A model generated the notes under the pieces. The model searched no databases. It was not told the DNA's origin and saw nothing but the letters and a program-made list of their open reading frames with translations. Shown piece by piece: positions 1 through 6,802 of a stretch of 8,527 nt of DNA. Origin of the DNA: an uncultured Eubacteriaceae bacterium (GTDB lineage: Bacteria; Bacillota; Clostridia; Lachnospirales; CAG-274); NCBI GenBank assembly GCA_947565475.1, contig CANOGI010000084.1, forward strand, positions 1 through 8,527. Direction: 5' to 3'. Positions within the stretch are counted from its first letter, which is position 1; each line of letters starts with the position of its first letter. The translations under genes and the position numbers were made by a program.

Positions 1-506
1 CATATTGGTTCATAAGCAATTATTGTATTTTCCACTTGATTATCTGTTAAACCTTGTAGTGCTAATTCTGTTTGTTTCGTAATTATTTCTTCTGTCTTTC
101 CTGCCTCTCTTTGTTCCAATGTTTCTCCTACACATACTATTGGTTTCAATTCATTTTCAAAGGCTGTTTTTATTTTTTTATTTACAGTTTCATCTGTTTC
201 ATTAAAATATTGTCTTCTTTCAGAATGTCCTATAATAACATATTTTACACCAGCCTCAATAAGCATATCCGCTGAAATCTCTCCCGTAAAAGCTCCGCTG
301 TCCTTAAAATGCATATTCTGAGCGCCCACGGAAATATTTGTTTCTTTAAGAGCGTCAACAACTGGAATAATATCAATAGCGGGAACACAAAAAACAACAT
401 CTACTTTGTCCGTATTAACTTTATTCTTTAAAGAGTGAACAAGCTCCAAAGCCTCTTTTGGAGTTTTGTTCATTTTCCAATTGCCGGCGATAATTTTCTT
501 TCTCAT
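1..506 (-). CDS. tpiA: Triosephosphate isomerase, N-terminal 168 residues (cut by the left window edge)
   Basis: Interconverts dihydroxyacetone phosphate and glyceraldehyde 3-phosphate in cytosolic glycolysis and gluconeogenesis. The reading frame gives the TIM-barrel start MRKKIIAGNWKMN with the substrate-binding Asn9 and Lys11, the electrophilic His94 in IIGHSERR, CVGE at about 125-128, and the catalytic base Glu166 in AYEPI just before the edge. Only two bases of the next codon (Trp by family) are present, so about 80 residues of a usual 250 lie outside. The start is fixed by AGGAGG at 515-520, eight bases upstream of the ATG. It lies downstream of pgk on the same strand, the usual order in Firmicute glycolytic clusters, but 413 bases separate them, so it may have its own promoter. 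I did not find a clear -10/-35 pair for it. Identification is firm; all catalytic residues expected in this part are present. Confidence 0.97.
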   Translation of the reverse strand, partial: MRKKIIAGNWKMNKTPKEALELVHSLKNKVNTDKVDVVFCVPAIDIIPVVDALKETNISVGAQNMHFKDSGAFTGEISADMLIEAGVKYVIIGHSERRQYFNETDETVNKKIKTAFENELKPIVCVGETLEQREAGKTEEIITKQTELALQGLTDNQVENTIIAYEPI

Positions 507-617
507 AATTTAAACCTCCTAAAATAACCTAAAGTCACATACTCTCCTTATATTCACGTTTAATAAAATGAAAGTTTATATTTTAAGTTTATATCGCTGT
601 ATATTTTTGATTTAAAA

Positions 618-633
618 ATAGTAGCCAAAACTA
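618..633 (-). repeat. Short hairpin, AGTAG stem
   Basis: The sequence has the form AGTAG, six-base loop, CTACT on either strand. The stem is only five base pairs. It is the last of several hairpins read on the minus strand between pgk and tpiA and would lie about 110 bases upstream of the tpiA start codon. Confidence 0.35.
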
Positions 634-638
634 CTCGA

Positions 639-657
639 ATTTTTGTATAACAAAAAT
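639..657. repeat. Perfect 8-bp inverted repeat with a 3-base loop
   Basis: The arms at 639-646 (ATTTTTGT) and 650-657 (ACAAAAAT) are exact complements around ATA. The stem is AT-rich, so it could be a hairpin or a dyad DNA-binding site. It belongs to the hairpin cluster upstream of tpiA. Confidence 0.5.
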
Positions 658-687
658 CCTCGTAACCAACGGCGAAAGTATTAGCCT

Positions 688-719
688 TTGTATTCAGAGT
701 GAACTCCCCCTGAATACAA
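688..719. repeat. Perfect 10-bp inverted repeat in the pgk-tpiA gap
   Basis: The arms TTGTATTCAG (688-697) and CTGAATACAA (710-719) pair perfectly around a 12-base loop that contains a C-run on the plus strand and a G-run on the minus strand. A related string, AGAGT followed by A, C/G and T then a C-run, recurs just to the right at 720-732, so the loop sequence is partly duplicated. An AAGAG/CTCTT pairing (718-722 with 733-737) would compete with the base of this stem. No U-tract follows on either strand, so it does not look like a standard terminator. Confidence 0.6.
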
Positions 720-800
720 GAGTAAGTCCCCCCTCTTAAAAAGCGGCGAACTTCCTTTGTCAGTTAAATGACCCTTTACAAAAAATAAAACTTAATTTTC

Positions 801-841
801 AACCCTATATTTTAACTTTTTCTCTGAAAAAATATAGGGTT
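801..841 (-). terminator. Possible terminator hairpin downstream of pgk
   Basis: The arms 801-813 (AACCCTATATTTT) and 829-841 are perfect 13-base complements with a 15-base loop. On the minus strand the hairpin lies about 80 bases past the pgk stop and is followed by a loosely U-rich stretch. The stem is AT-rich apart from its three G-C pairs at the base, and the U-run does not abut it. It could therefore be a weak or partial terminator, or a processing site between pgk and tpiA. Confidence 0.4.
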
Positions 842-919
842 CATATATACTTCCGCTCATTTATCATTAAAAAGCGCCTATAAGGTAAAAACAAATTTTC
901 AATAATTTTAATATGAGTA

Positions 920-2110
920 TTATTTATCATTTACAGCGACAACGCCTGGAAGTTCTTTTCCCTCAAGGAACTCAAGAGAAGCTCCACCGCCTGTGGAAAT
1001 ATGGCTCATCTTGTCACCGAAACCAAGGAGATTGACAGCCGCCGCGGAATCGCCCCCGCCAATAATCGTGGTAGCGTCTATTGACGCTAAAGCTTTCGCC
1101 ACAGCGATAGTTCCTTTAGCGAAATTCTCAAACTCAAAAACTCCCATAGGTCCGTTCCAAACAACAGTCTTGGCGTCTTTTAAAGCGTCTGAGAATAAAT
1201 CTCTCGTTTTCTCCCCAATATCAAAACCCTGCCAATCAGCCTCAATTTTATCAGAATCAACAGTTTTAAACTCTGTATCGTTTTTAAACTCCAAACCAAC
1301 CACAGTATCAATTGGTATGAGGAACTTCACGCCTTTGTCCTCCGCCTTTTTCATCATTTCTTTAGCGTACTCAACTTTGTCTTCCTCAAGGAGAGATTTT
1401 CCAACCTCATATCCCTTAGCTTTCATAAAAGTATACGCCATACCTCCGCCGATAATTAAAGTATCAACTTTGTCAAGAAGATTATTGATAACATTGATTT
1501 TATCAGATACTTTGGCGCCTCCTAAAATAGCCACAAAAGGTCTTTCCGGACTATTAACGGCGTTTCCGAGATAATTAATCTCTTTTTCCATAAGATAGCC
1601 AACAGCTGATTCTTTAATATATTTTGTAACGCCTACCGTTGAACAATGCGCTCTATGAGAAGAACCAAAAGCGTCGTTTACATAAACTTCAGCTAAAGAG
1701 GCGAGTTCCTCACTGAAAGTATCGATATTTTTTGTTTCTTCTTTTCTAAATCTTGTATTTTGAAGTAAAACAACATCTCCGTCTTTCATTTCAGCGACAG
1801 CTTTTTTAGCGTTTTCCCCAACAACGGTATCATCAGCGGCAAAAACAACATCTTTACCAAGCTTTTCCGAAAGTCTTTTAGCGACAGGCTCAAGAGATGC
1901 ACTTGGAGTAGGTTCTTTCGGTTTACCAAGATGGGAACAAAGAATAACTTTAGCTCCGTCGCCAATTAATTTTTTAATTGTTGGCAAAGCCGCTACTATT
2001 CTGTTTTCATCCGTAATAACCCCTTCATTAAGAGGAACATTAAAATCACATCTTACTAAAACCTTCTTACCTTTAACCTGTAAATCCTCAACCGTTTTTT
2101 TGTTCAACAT
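920..2110 (-). CDS. pgk: Phosphoglycerate kinase
   Basis: Transfers the acyl phosphate of 1,3-bisphosphoglycerate to ADP, giving 3-phosphoglycerate and ATP, in cytosolic glycolysis. The 396-residue length is normal for bacterial PGK. Visible signatures are the N-domain RCDFNVP at 20-26, Arg37, SHLGKP at 59-64, Arg120 and SHRAH at 151-155 for the 3-phosphoglycerate site. The nucleotide-binding C-domain shows GGAKVSDK at 197-204, GGGMAYTF at 221-228, WNGPMGVFE at 318-326, GGGDSAAA at 351-358 and STGGGASLE at 372-380. The start is supported by AAAGGAG about ten bases upstream of the ATG. The gene is intact, with all key residues present. It precedes tpiA on the same strand, as in many glycolytic operons, although gap, the usual upstream partner, is not in the window. 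The rightward neighbour is a phosphate transporter instead. Its leader may reach back to about 2536 (see the promoter entry). Confidence 0.98.
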   Translation of the reverse strand: MLNKKTVEDLQVKGKKVLVRCDFNVPLNEGVITDENRIVAALPTIKKLIGDGAKVILCSHLGKPKEPTPSASLEPVAKRLSEKLGKDVVFAADDTVVGENAKKAVAEMKDGDVVLLQNTRFRKEETKNIDTFSEELASLAEVYVNDAFGSSHRAHCSTVGVTKYIKESAVGYLMEKEINYLGNAVNSPERPFVAILGGAKVSDKINVINNLLDKVDTLIIGGGMAYTFMKAKGYEVGKSLLEEDKVEYAKEMMKKAEDKGVKFLIPIDTVVGLEFKNDTEFKTVDSDKIEADWQGFDIGEKTRDLFSDALKDAKTVVWNGPMGVFEFENFAKGTIAVAKALASIDATTIIGGGDSAAAVNLLGFGDKMSHISTGGGASLEFLEGKELPGVVAVNDK

Positions 2111-2389
2111 AAAACTATTTTCTCCTTTCGGTATTTGTTAAGAAATAAAAACATATTTATTTTTTATTCCTTAGATATAAATTTTTTGTAGATAACTTAT
2201 AAAATATAGGCGTTCCCGAAAACTTATCACTATTAACGAAACAATAAAATATAGATATTAGAAAATCTTTTTTATTTCCCGCTAAAAATTTCGCGAAGCG
2301 CTATAATTGCTAAAAACAAATAAATTCTTCATTGTAAAAGCAATAATAAAATTAATTGTTTCAAACAGCTTTCGCTTTTTTAATTTTAA

Positions 2390-2462
2390 GACATACATTC
2401 TCGTTTTCGGAGAAACCTCATTTCATATAAGGCTATCTCACAGACAAACAGCCCTATCCGTC
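2390..2462 (-). ncRNA. Candidate structured RNA or leader element upstream of pgk
   Basis: Read on the minus strand, this block can form a multi-branched fold. A closing helix pairs 2456-2462 with 2390-2396 (three Watson-Crick pairs, a G-U, one mismatch, then A-U and U-G). Inside it are a six-pair hairpin (2448-2453 with 2431-2436, including one G-U) with an 11-base loop, a weak four-pair hairpin at 2418-2430, and a five-pair hairpin (2410-2414 with 2398-2402) with a seven-base loop. The pairs that are not Watson-Crick are G-U on the minus strand but A-C on the plus strand, which favours a minus-strand RNA. A short AGC-GAAA-GCT hairpin follows at about 2369-2378. I do not recognise the family; it could be a leader, a mobile-element RNA remnant or chance. 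Confidence 0.3.
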
Positions 2463-2542
2463 AATAACCTTATAATAACGTTACAGGGTTTGTTTAATAT
2501 TCCCATTAATATATTATAAAATAAAATTTTAACTTTGACAAT

Positions 2543-2551
2543 ATTATAACA
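2543..2551 (-). promoter_or_regulatory. Extended -10 promoter element facing pgk
   Basis: The minus strand reads TGTTATAAT, which matches the TGnTATAAT extended -10 consensus. No good -35 box is visible 16-18 bases upstream, where the strand is A-rich. It lies about 20 bases past the transporter stop and points toward the candidate structured RNA and pgk. A start near 2536 would give pgk a leader of about 425 bases. In such AT-rich DNA the match could be accidental. Confidence 0.4.
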
Positions 2552-2572
2552 TTATCTTTTTTAAATTTTTTC

Positions 2573-4213
2573 CTATTTTCTTTTCATAACGCTTTGGGCG
2601 ACGTTTAAAGCGTGGTCGGAAACTCTCTCTAAATTCGTCAACGTGTCTAAAAAAGCCACACCCGTCGTAGTATCACACTCAAGTTTAGCAAGCCTCTCAA
2701 TATGCCTCGCGCGGAATTCTTTTTCCATATAATCAACCTCTGCTTCTCCCTTGGCGACCTCTTCGGCTTTATCAATATCCCTGTTTTCAAGAGCTAAAAT
2801 AGCGTTTTCGACACATTTTATTGACGCCTCGCATATTTCAGCCATCTCACCCCGCCCAACGTCGGAAAACCGCACTTTTTCGCTAATCATAAACTGGGCG
2901 ACCTCCGCAATGTTCTCACTATGATCTCCAATTCTCTCAATATCGTTTACAGTGTGAAAAAGAGATGTAATTGTTTTCTTTTCAGACTCGTTTATATTCG
3001 TGCTGCAAAGTTTAACCATATACTGAGTAATAGCTTTTTGCAGCTTATCTATATTTTTTTCGCGTTTAAAAATCTTTTCCATCTTTTCCTCATCTTTGGT
3101 CATAAGAAAATCAATTGAGAGTTTAAAATTATCATAAGCCATATACCCCATTCTAACAATTTCCTTTAAACAGTTTTGAATAGCGAATACAGGCGTTTCC
3201 ATAATACGGTCATCAAGGTGAATAGGTTCTGACTCGTCCTCAGTGACTTTTCCTCTAAGAGCTATTTTCTCCGCTATTTTAACAAGAATACCGCTGAAAG
3301 GATACATCATCACCGTATTGGCGATATTAAAACTTGTATGAGCGATACTTATCTCAAGAAGATTTATTGAATGCTCTCCTATATCCGGTCTTATAAACTC
3401 AAAGAAAATATAAGCGAGAAGACTGAAAAACACACTTCCTATAACATTAAACAATAAATGAATATAAGCGGCGCCTTTAGCGTTTTTAGACGCTCCCACA
3501 CTTGAGAGCATCGCCGTAACACAAGTTCCTATATTTTGTCCCATTATAATGTAAATGGCCGAATTCCATGTAACTATTCCTGAAAAAGCGAGTGATTGCA
3601 AAATACCGACAGACGCTGAACTGCTCTGAATAATCGCCGTAACAACGGTACCTACAAGAACCCCCAAAATAGGATTCTCTCCAAGTTCCCTGAAAGCGTC
3701 TTTAAATAACTGCGATTGGCTTAAAGGTCCAAGCCCGCTCGTCATCATTTCTATACCGATAAAAAGAATACCAAAACCCACAATAATCTCGCCTATTTGT
3801 TTCACAGTATTCTTTTTGGAAAAAATAAGCATCATAGCACCCATAGCCACAGCGATAGGCGCTAAAGTTGCCGGCTTTAAGTATTCCGCCCACTCAGCGC
3901 TGGAAACAAGCCAGCTTGTGGCTGTAGTACCGATATTGGCTCCCATAATAATTCCTACAGATTGACTTAGCGTCATAAGACTGGCGTTTACAAATCCCAC
4001 GACCATAACCGTTGTCGCCGAACTGCTTTGAATAATCGCCGTAACAAAAGCTCCTATAAGAACTCCCAAAAATTTATTCTTCGTGAGCATTTCCAAAAGC
4101 TGTTTCATTTTGTTGCCCGCCGATTTTTGTAAACCGGACGCCATAATATTCATTCCATAAAGAAATAAACCAAGTCCTCCCGCGAATGCTACAACTATGC
4201 TGAAATAATCCAT
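2573..4213 (-). CDS. Na+/phosphate cotransporter family protein with C-terminal PhoU-like domain
   Basis: A membrane protein of the Na/Pi cotransporter family (COG1283, NptA-like) predicted to move inorganic phosphate with sodium; some bacterial members, such as E. coli YjbB, act in export, so direction is not certain. The 546 residues show the two inverted transport repeats, each with its signature: QSSSATT at 62-68 with GANIGTT at 91-97, and QSSSA at 196-200 with GQNIGT at 225-230. Hydrophobic segments fill about 1-315. The cytoplasmic C-terminal part (about 340-546) is helical and PhoU-like, with two copies of the metal-binding pattern: ERIGDHSENIAE at 426-437 and ERVSDHALNVAQ at 529-540. 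The start follows GGGAGG at about 4222-4227 in a purine-rich leader, with a good promoter just upstream. A small CCGC-AATG-GCGG hairpin adjoins the ribosome binding site. The gene is intact. Its location beside pgk is suggestive but not proof of a shared role. Confidence 0.93.
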   Translation of the reverse strand: MDYFSIVVAFAGGLGLFLYGMNIMASGLQKSAGNKMKQLLEMLTKNKFLGVLIGAFVTAIIQSSSATTVMVVGFVNASLMTLSQSVGIIMGANIGTTATSWLVSSAEWAEYLKPATLAPIAVAMGAMMLIFSKKNTVKQIGEIIVGFGILFIGIEMMTSGLGPLSQSQLFKDAFRELGENPILGVLVGTVVTAIIQSSSASVGILQSLAFSGIVTWNSAIYIIMGQNIGTCVTAMLSSVGASKNAKGAAYIHLLFNVIGSVFFSLLAYIFFEFIRPDIGEHSINLLEISIAHTSFNIANTVMMYPFSGILVKIAEKIALRGKVTEDESEPIHLDDRIMETPVFAIQNCLKEIVRMGYMAYDNFKLSIDFLMTKDEEKMEKIFKREKNIDKLQKAITQYMVKLCSTNINESEKKTITSLFHTVNDIERIGDHSENIAEVAQFMISEKVRFSDVGRGEMAEICEASIKCVENAILALENRDIDKAEEVAKGEAEVDYMEKEFRARHIERLAKLECDTTTGVAFLDTLTNLERVSDHALNVAQSVMKRK

Positions 4214-4256
4214 TTTTCATCCTCCCCGCCATTGCGGCTGTTATATTCATTTTAAG

Positions 4257-4286
4257 ATTATAGAGAAAAAAGGGTAACTTTTTCAA
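4257..4286 (-). promoter_or_regulatory. Sigma-A-type promoter of the Na/Pi cotransporter
   Basis: On the minus strand there is TTGAAA (4281-4286), an 18-base spacer and a perfect TATAAT (4257-4262). Transcription would begin near 4250, giving a leader of about 37 bases to the ATG at 4213. Orientation, spacing and distance all fit, making this one of the two best promoters in the window. Confidence 0.7.
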
Positions 4287-4421
4287 AAGAAAATAACTTT
4301 TGTTTATAGAACGTCTCAAAACTTATAGTTTAATAATAGCATATCTAAAAACTTCATAGTAGTTGTTAAAACCTTAAAAACAACTTGAGATATTTTGGGG
4401 TTATACCAACATCGTACATAT

Positions 4422-4462
4422 CCGCTTTGATAAATCTGTTCAACTTGCGCGTTTCAAAGCGG
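4422..4462 (+). terminator. Hairpin with 9-bp stem followed by TTTT (orphan)
   Basis: CCGCTTTGA (4422-4430) pairs perfectly with TCAAAGCGG (4454-4462) around a 23-base loop, followed on the plus strand by a short T-run (TTTTAAAA). The form is that of a weak rightward terminator, but no rightward gene lies upstream of it. It could instead be part of a small RNA or insulate the transporter promoter region. Confidence 0.35.
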
Positions 4463-4965
4463 TTTTAAAATACACTATAGTAACTTATATATAAAACTAC
4501 GACACATCTGTTAAAATAATTTGATTAATAAAATAAATTCTCTTTTTTAAGAAAAATTTTGCAAAAAAATTATATCGCTTAATTTTAACAACTGTCTACA
4601 TAATTTTAAACATATTATTGATTTTTAATTTCTTAAGTTTTAAAAAAGTTCTCGCGCAAAAGCGTGTACACTTTTGAAAAATAAAATTTTAATTTTTAAG
4701 AATTCGCCGATTAACTGTCCGAAAAGCCTTAATAAACTTTTTCAATATATTGGGGTCGTCCAATTTTTACGACTTATTTCTCTCAAAAACCTATAATAAA
4801 CAATTTTGAGCAAAATAAATTTTTTTAATATAGCGAAACCATAAAAAAATAAATAAAATAAGTTTTAAAGAATCTAATAATCAAGAAATTCTTTTATTTC
4901 TTAACATCAAAAATTCCGCTAATCGCTAATAAAACCGTAAACAATTAATACTAAACATCGTTTAA

Positions 4966-5075
4966 AGCAATTCCAATTATATAAATTGAAGAAAGAAAAA
5001 ATTTTTTTCACTCAGAATTTTTTAAAAAACATTATATCTTTTCTGGCGCTTTTAACTTTTTTTAATGGAATTGCT
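4966..5075. repeat. Spaced 10-bp inverted repeat (AGCAATTCCA / TGGAATTGCT)
   Basis: The arms at 4966-4975 and 5066-5075 are perfect complements 90 bases apart, enclosing an AT-rich interior. A related pair of ends lies at 7761-7769 and 7883-7891, and the right ends of both units continue as ATTGCT, one purine, TAAT. This hints at a small dispersed element of about 110-130 bases. I see no flanking target duplication. Confidence 0.4.
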
Positions 5076-5219
5076 GTAATGTATAAATAATCTTTACCAG
5101 TCTTTTAAACAGGGTTTAGAGTAAACGGCGCTCCTATAATCTTATTCTAACATATCCCAAACATTAAAAGCAAGCTTTATGGTAATAATATGTAAAAAAA
5201 AATAGTTTTTAAAATATTA

Positions 5220-5250
5220 ATGACATACCGCTCTTTTTTTATGCTATAAT
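5220..5250 (+). promoter_or_regulatory. Promoter upstream of the PHP phosphoesterase
   Basis: A perfect extended -10, TGCTATAAT (TG at 5242-5243, hexamer 5245-5250), is preceded by ATGACA (5220-5225) as a -35 with a 19-base spacer. Transcription would start near 5257, leaving an untranslated leader of about 190 bases before the ATG at 5447. The leader is AT-rich and shows no riboswitch I recognise. Confidence 0.6.
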
Positions 5251-5402
5251 ATAATAAAATATTATTTTAATTTCCAAAATAATAGATTTGAAATGAATCA
5301 GAAAACTATATACAAAAGAATTTAAAATATATACCTTATCTTTAAATAATAAAATGCCCAAAAACCATCTTACTCGAAATTTTTAAATTGTCTTACATTC
5401 TT

Positions 5403-5417
5403 TTAATCTAAGATTAA
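5403..5417. promoter_or_regulatory. Palindrome in the PHP gene leader, possible operator
   Basis: TTAATCT, one base, AGATTAA forms a perfect 7-bp dyad centred at 5410, about 30 bases before the start codon and downstream of the predicted promoter. The size suits a repressor dimer site, but AT-rich dyads arise easily by chance. Confidence 0.3.
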
Positions 5418-5446
5418 TATTATAAAAAGCAAAAGGAGAAAATAAT

Positions 5447-6238
5447 ATGTTTAAAATCGACTATCATATTCATACAAACTATTCTTCCGACAGCGATGCT
5501 GATATGGAAGATATGATACTTTCGGCTATTTCAAAAAATATAGATGAGATAGCTATAACCGACCATGTAGATTATCACGAAAAATATGAGCCCCCCCATT
5601 ACGATGATTTAATAAATAAATTTAATATATTAAAAGAAAAATACAAAACTAAAATAAATATTATATTGGGCGTTGAAATAGGGCTTGAGAATTTAATAGC
5701 GGATACAATAAATAGCTTTATAGACTCTTATAATTTTGATTTTATAATAGGTTCATCTCACGGAGTTTGTAAAAAAGATCTTTACTTCGATAATTTTTTT
5801 GAGGGAATGGAGAAAAAAAACGCTTATGAATTATATTTTACCGAAATGCTAAAAAATATTAACACAATCAATAAATTTTGTGTGTACGGTCATATTGATT
5901 TTATAAGCCGTTACGGGATATATAAAGATAATTCGCTAAAGTATCATGATTACAGTGATATAATAGATGAAATTTTAAAAACCCTTATAAATAAAAGTAA
6001 AGGAATAGAAATAAATACTTCGGGTTACAGATATAAATTAAATCAGACATATCCTCAATACGATATATTAAAACGCTACAAAGAATTAGGCGGCGAAATA
6101 ATAACTATCGGTTCTGACGCGCATACGCCCGATTATGTAGGCGATCATTTTGATGTGGCGTATGAAATGCTCGCGAAATCAGGATTTAAATACATTACAC
6201 GGTTTAAAAATTTAAAACCGTGTTTCGTATCCATATAG
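5447..6238 (+). CDS. PHP-domain phosphoesterase, histidinol-phosphatase (HisJ/HisK) family
   Basis: Probably removes the phosphate of L-histidinol phosphate, the penultimate step of histidine synthesis in Firmicutes that use the PHP-type enzyme, acting in the cytosol with bound metal ions. The 263 residues match that family's usual length. The PHP metal ligands are all visible: DYHIHT with His7 and His9, ITDH with His40, GVEIG with Glu77, GSSHG with His105, GHID with His149, and GSDAH with Asp224 and His226. The start is clear: AGGAG at 5434-5438, eight bases before the ATG. No other his gene is nearby, so a different phosphoester substrate is possible; many stand-alone PHP proteins are annotated this way without proof. 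By eye it is richer in ATA isoleucine codons and more AT-rich than pgk, as expected for a less expressed gene. Its last codons lie within a perfect hairpin (6197-6223). Confidence 0.85.
   Translation: MFKIDYHIHTNYSSDSDADMEDMILSAISKNIDEIAITDHVDYHEKYEPPHYDDLINKFNILKEKYKTKINIILGVEIGLENLIADTINSFIDSYNFDFIIGSSHGVCKKDLYFDNFFEGMEKKNAYELYFTEMLKNINTINKFCVYGHIDFISRYGIYKDNSLKYHDYSDIIDEILKTLINKSKGIEINTSGYRYKLNQTYPQYDILKRYKELGGEIITIGSDAHTPDYVGDHFDVAYEMLAKSGFKYITRFKNLKPCFVSI
6197..6223. repeat. Perfect 9-bp hairpin overlapping the 3' end of the PHP gene
   Basis: ACACGGTTT (6197-6205) pairs with AAACCGTGT (6215-6223) around a nine-base A/T loop, 13 bases before the stop codon. On the plus strand it is followed by TTCGT, not a U-run. 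It could stabilise the mRNA 3' end or be a weak terminator, or it could be a coding coincidence. Confidence 0.4.
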
Positions 6239-6335
6239 AAGACAAGCCAGAGATTATCTCATAAAAACACTCTAAATCCATAGCGTTTCACCTCTTTTTT
6301 ACACTCAGTATAGACTTATACCAAATATAATAATA

Positions 6336-6362
6336 GGGCCCCCGTTTAAAAAACAGGGGTCT
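6336..6362 (+). terminator. Terminator-like hairpin after the PHP gene
   Basis: The arm 6336-6347 (a G-run, C-run, then GTTT) pairs with 6351-6362 (AAACAGGGGTCT) with one C-A mismatch, two G-U pairs and a three-base loop. It is by far the most GC-rich spot between the two genes and lies about 100 bases past the PHP stop. The sequence after it on the plus strand is not a U-run, so it may act with a factor or in the minus direction, where a TATTATTAT stretch follows. Confidence 0.5.
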
Positions 6363-6401
6363 TACCCAATCAATTAAGTACCCCTTCTATATTTTTTTTA
6401 A

Positions 6402-6448
6402 GGAAATACCGCACAAAGATGAAATAAAAATAATTTTGCGATGTTTCC
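6402..6448. repeat. Imperfect inverted repeat in the PHP-CAP gap
   Basis: GGAAATACCGCA (6402-6413) pairs with TGCGATGTTTCC (6437-6448) in 11 of 12 positions, counting one G-U pair. The loop is about 23 bases and A/T-rich. No U-run adjoins. Its role is unknown. Confidence 0.4.
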
Positions 6449-6755
6449 CTAAGTTACATCAATTCGCGAAATTTATAAAGCAAACCAATAAAATAATTTT
6501 TTCTGTAAATAAAAACTTTAATCCTCTTTTATCAACTCTGTAACTCAAAAAAACAATATTATGAAACATTTTTTGTAACACTTTTTTTATTTTTTCTATG
6601 TAATCAAAACTTACCATCTGTTTAAAAAACCCCGCTTTTTCAAGGAAAAATCACTTTGTAAAAACCAATAAAATGATATTTTGATTAATTATTGATTATA
6701 TGGAAGTAATTTATACTTTATATTTTTTTAAAGATATTGTAATATAAATGCATAG

Positions 6756-6802
6756 ACAGAAACAATTTAGAAACATTTATTCTTTTATAACACTGTTTCT
6801 GT
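6756..6802 (+). promoter_or_regulatory. Hairpin in the CAP gene leader
   Basis: ACAGAAACA (6756-6764) pairs perfectly with TGTTTCTGT (6794-6802) around a 29-base AT-rich loop. It ends 15 bases before the ribosome binding site of the CAP gene, where a leader stem could protect the mRNA or influence translation. Whether it is transcribed depends on a promoter I could not place. Confidence 0.35.

Larger units (their letters stand above)
507..919. other. tpiA-pgk intergenic region, structured and without a recognised gene
   Basis: These 413 bases are unusually long for a gap between pgk and tpiA. They contain, from left to right, the tpiA ribosome binding site, an AT-rich stretch, a cluster of inverted repeats at about 618-740 that is more GC-rich than its flanks, and a long AT-rich hairpin near the pgk end. 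On the minus strand one frame is open from 763 to a stop at 560-562, but it has no ATG or GTG and no ribosome binding site. No tRNA or riboswitch that I recognise is present. Confidence 0.7.
2111..2572. other. Transporter-pgk intergenic region
   Basis: This 462-base gap holds the pgk ribosome binding site, an AT-rich stretch with repeated AACTTAT, a more GC-rich block at about 2390-2500 that can fold as minus-strand RNA, and an extended -10 promoter next to the transporter stop codon. A plus-strand frame at 2307-2519 starts with TTG, lacks a ribosome binding site and has no recognisable motif, so I do not call it a gene. I see no clear terminator for the transporter. Confidence 0.6.
4287..5219. 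other. Long gene-free AT-rich stretch between divergent genes
   Basis: Together with the flanking promoters this gap spans 1,233 bases between the leftward transporter and the rightward PHP gene. I find no open frame with a ribosome binding site and recognisable protein features. It contains a 9-bp hairpin at 4422-4462, two small overlapping hairpins at 4749-4773 that cannot form together, and a spaced inverted repeat at 4966-5075. The rest is A/T tracts. It could be decayed sequence or could hold small RNAs; the sequence alone does not decide. Confidence 0.6.

Noticed and set aside
72..275. Plus-strand open frame opposite tpiA
   Set aside because: The minus strand encodes an intact tpiA here with all active-site residues; the plus-strand product is a Phe/Tyr/Ser-rich shadow.
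541..547. Second AAGGAG-like site upstream of tpiA on the minus strand
   Set aside because: The nearest ATG is followed at once by TGA, so no peptide of any length would be made.
993..1574. 193-codon open frame on the plus strand
   Set aside because: It lies wholly opposite pgk, whose catalytic motifs are complete; the translation has no family features and there is no ribosome binding site.
2390..2462. tRNA gene suggested by the multi-arm fold
   Set aside because: The arm sizes are wrong (11-base loop first, five-base stem last) and there is no T-arm GTTCGA sequence or anticodon loop in the right place.
2307..2519. 70-codon plus-strand open frame between the transporter and pgk
   Set aside because: It starts with TTG, has no ribosome binding site and no recognisable domain, and it covers the block that folds on the opposite strand.
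2535..2540. TTGACA on the plus strand as a -35 box
   Set aside because: No -10 hexamer lies 16-19 bases downstream and no plus-strand gene follows.
4074..4319. 81-codon minus-strand frame at the transporter start
   Set aside because: It overlaps the well-supported transporter start in another frame and spans the transporter's promoter.
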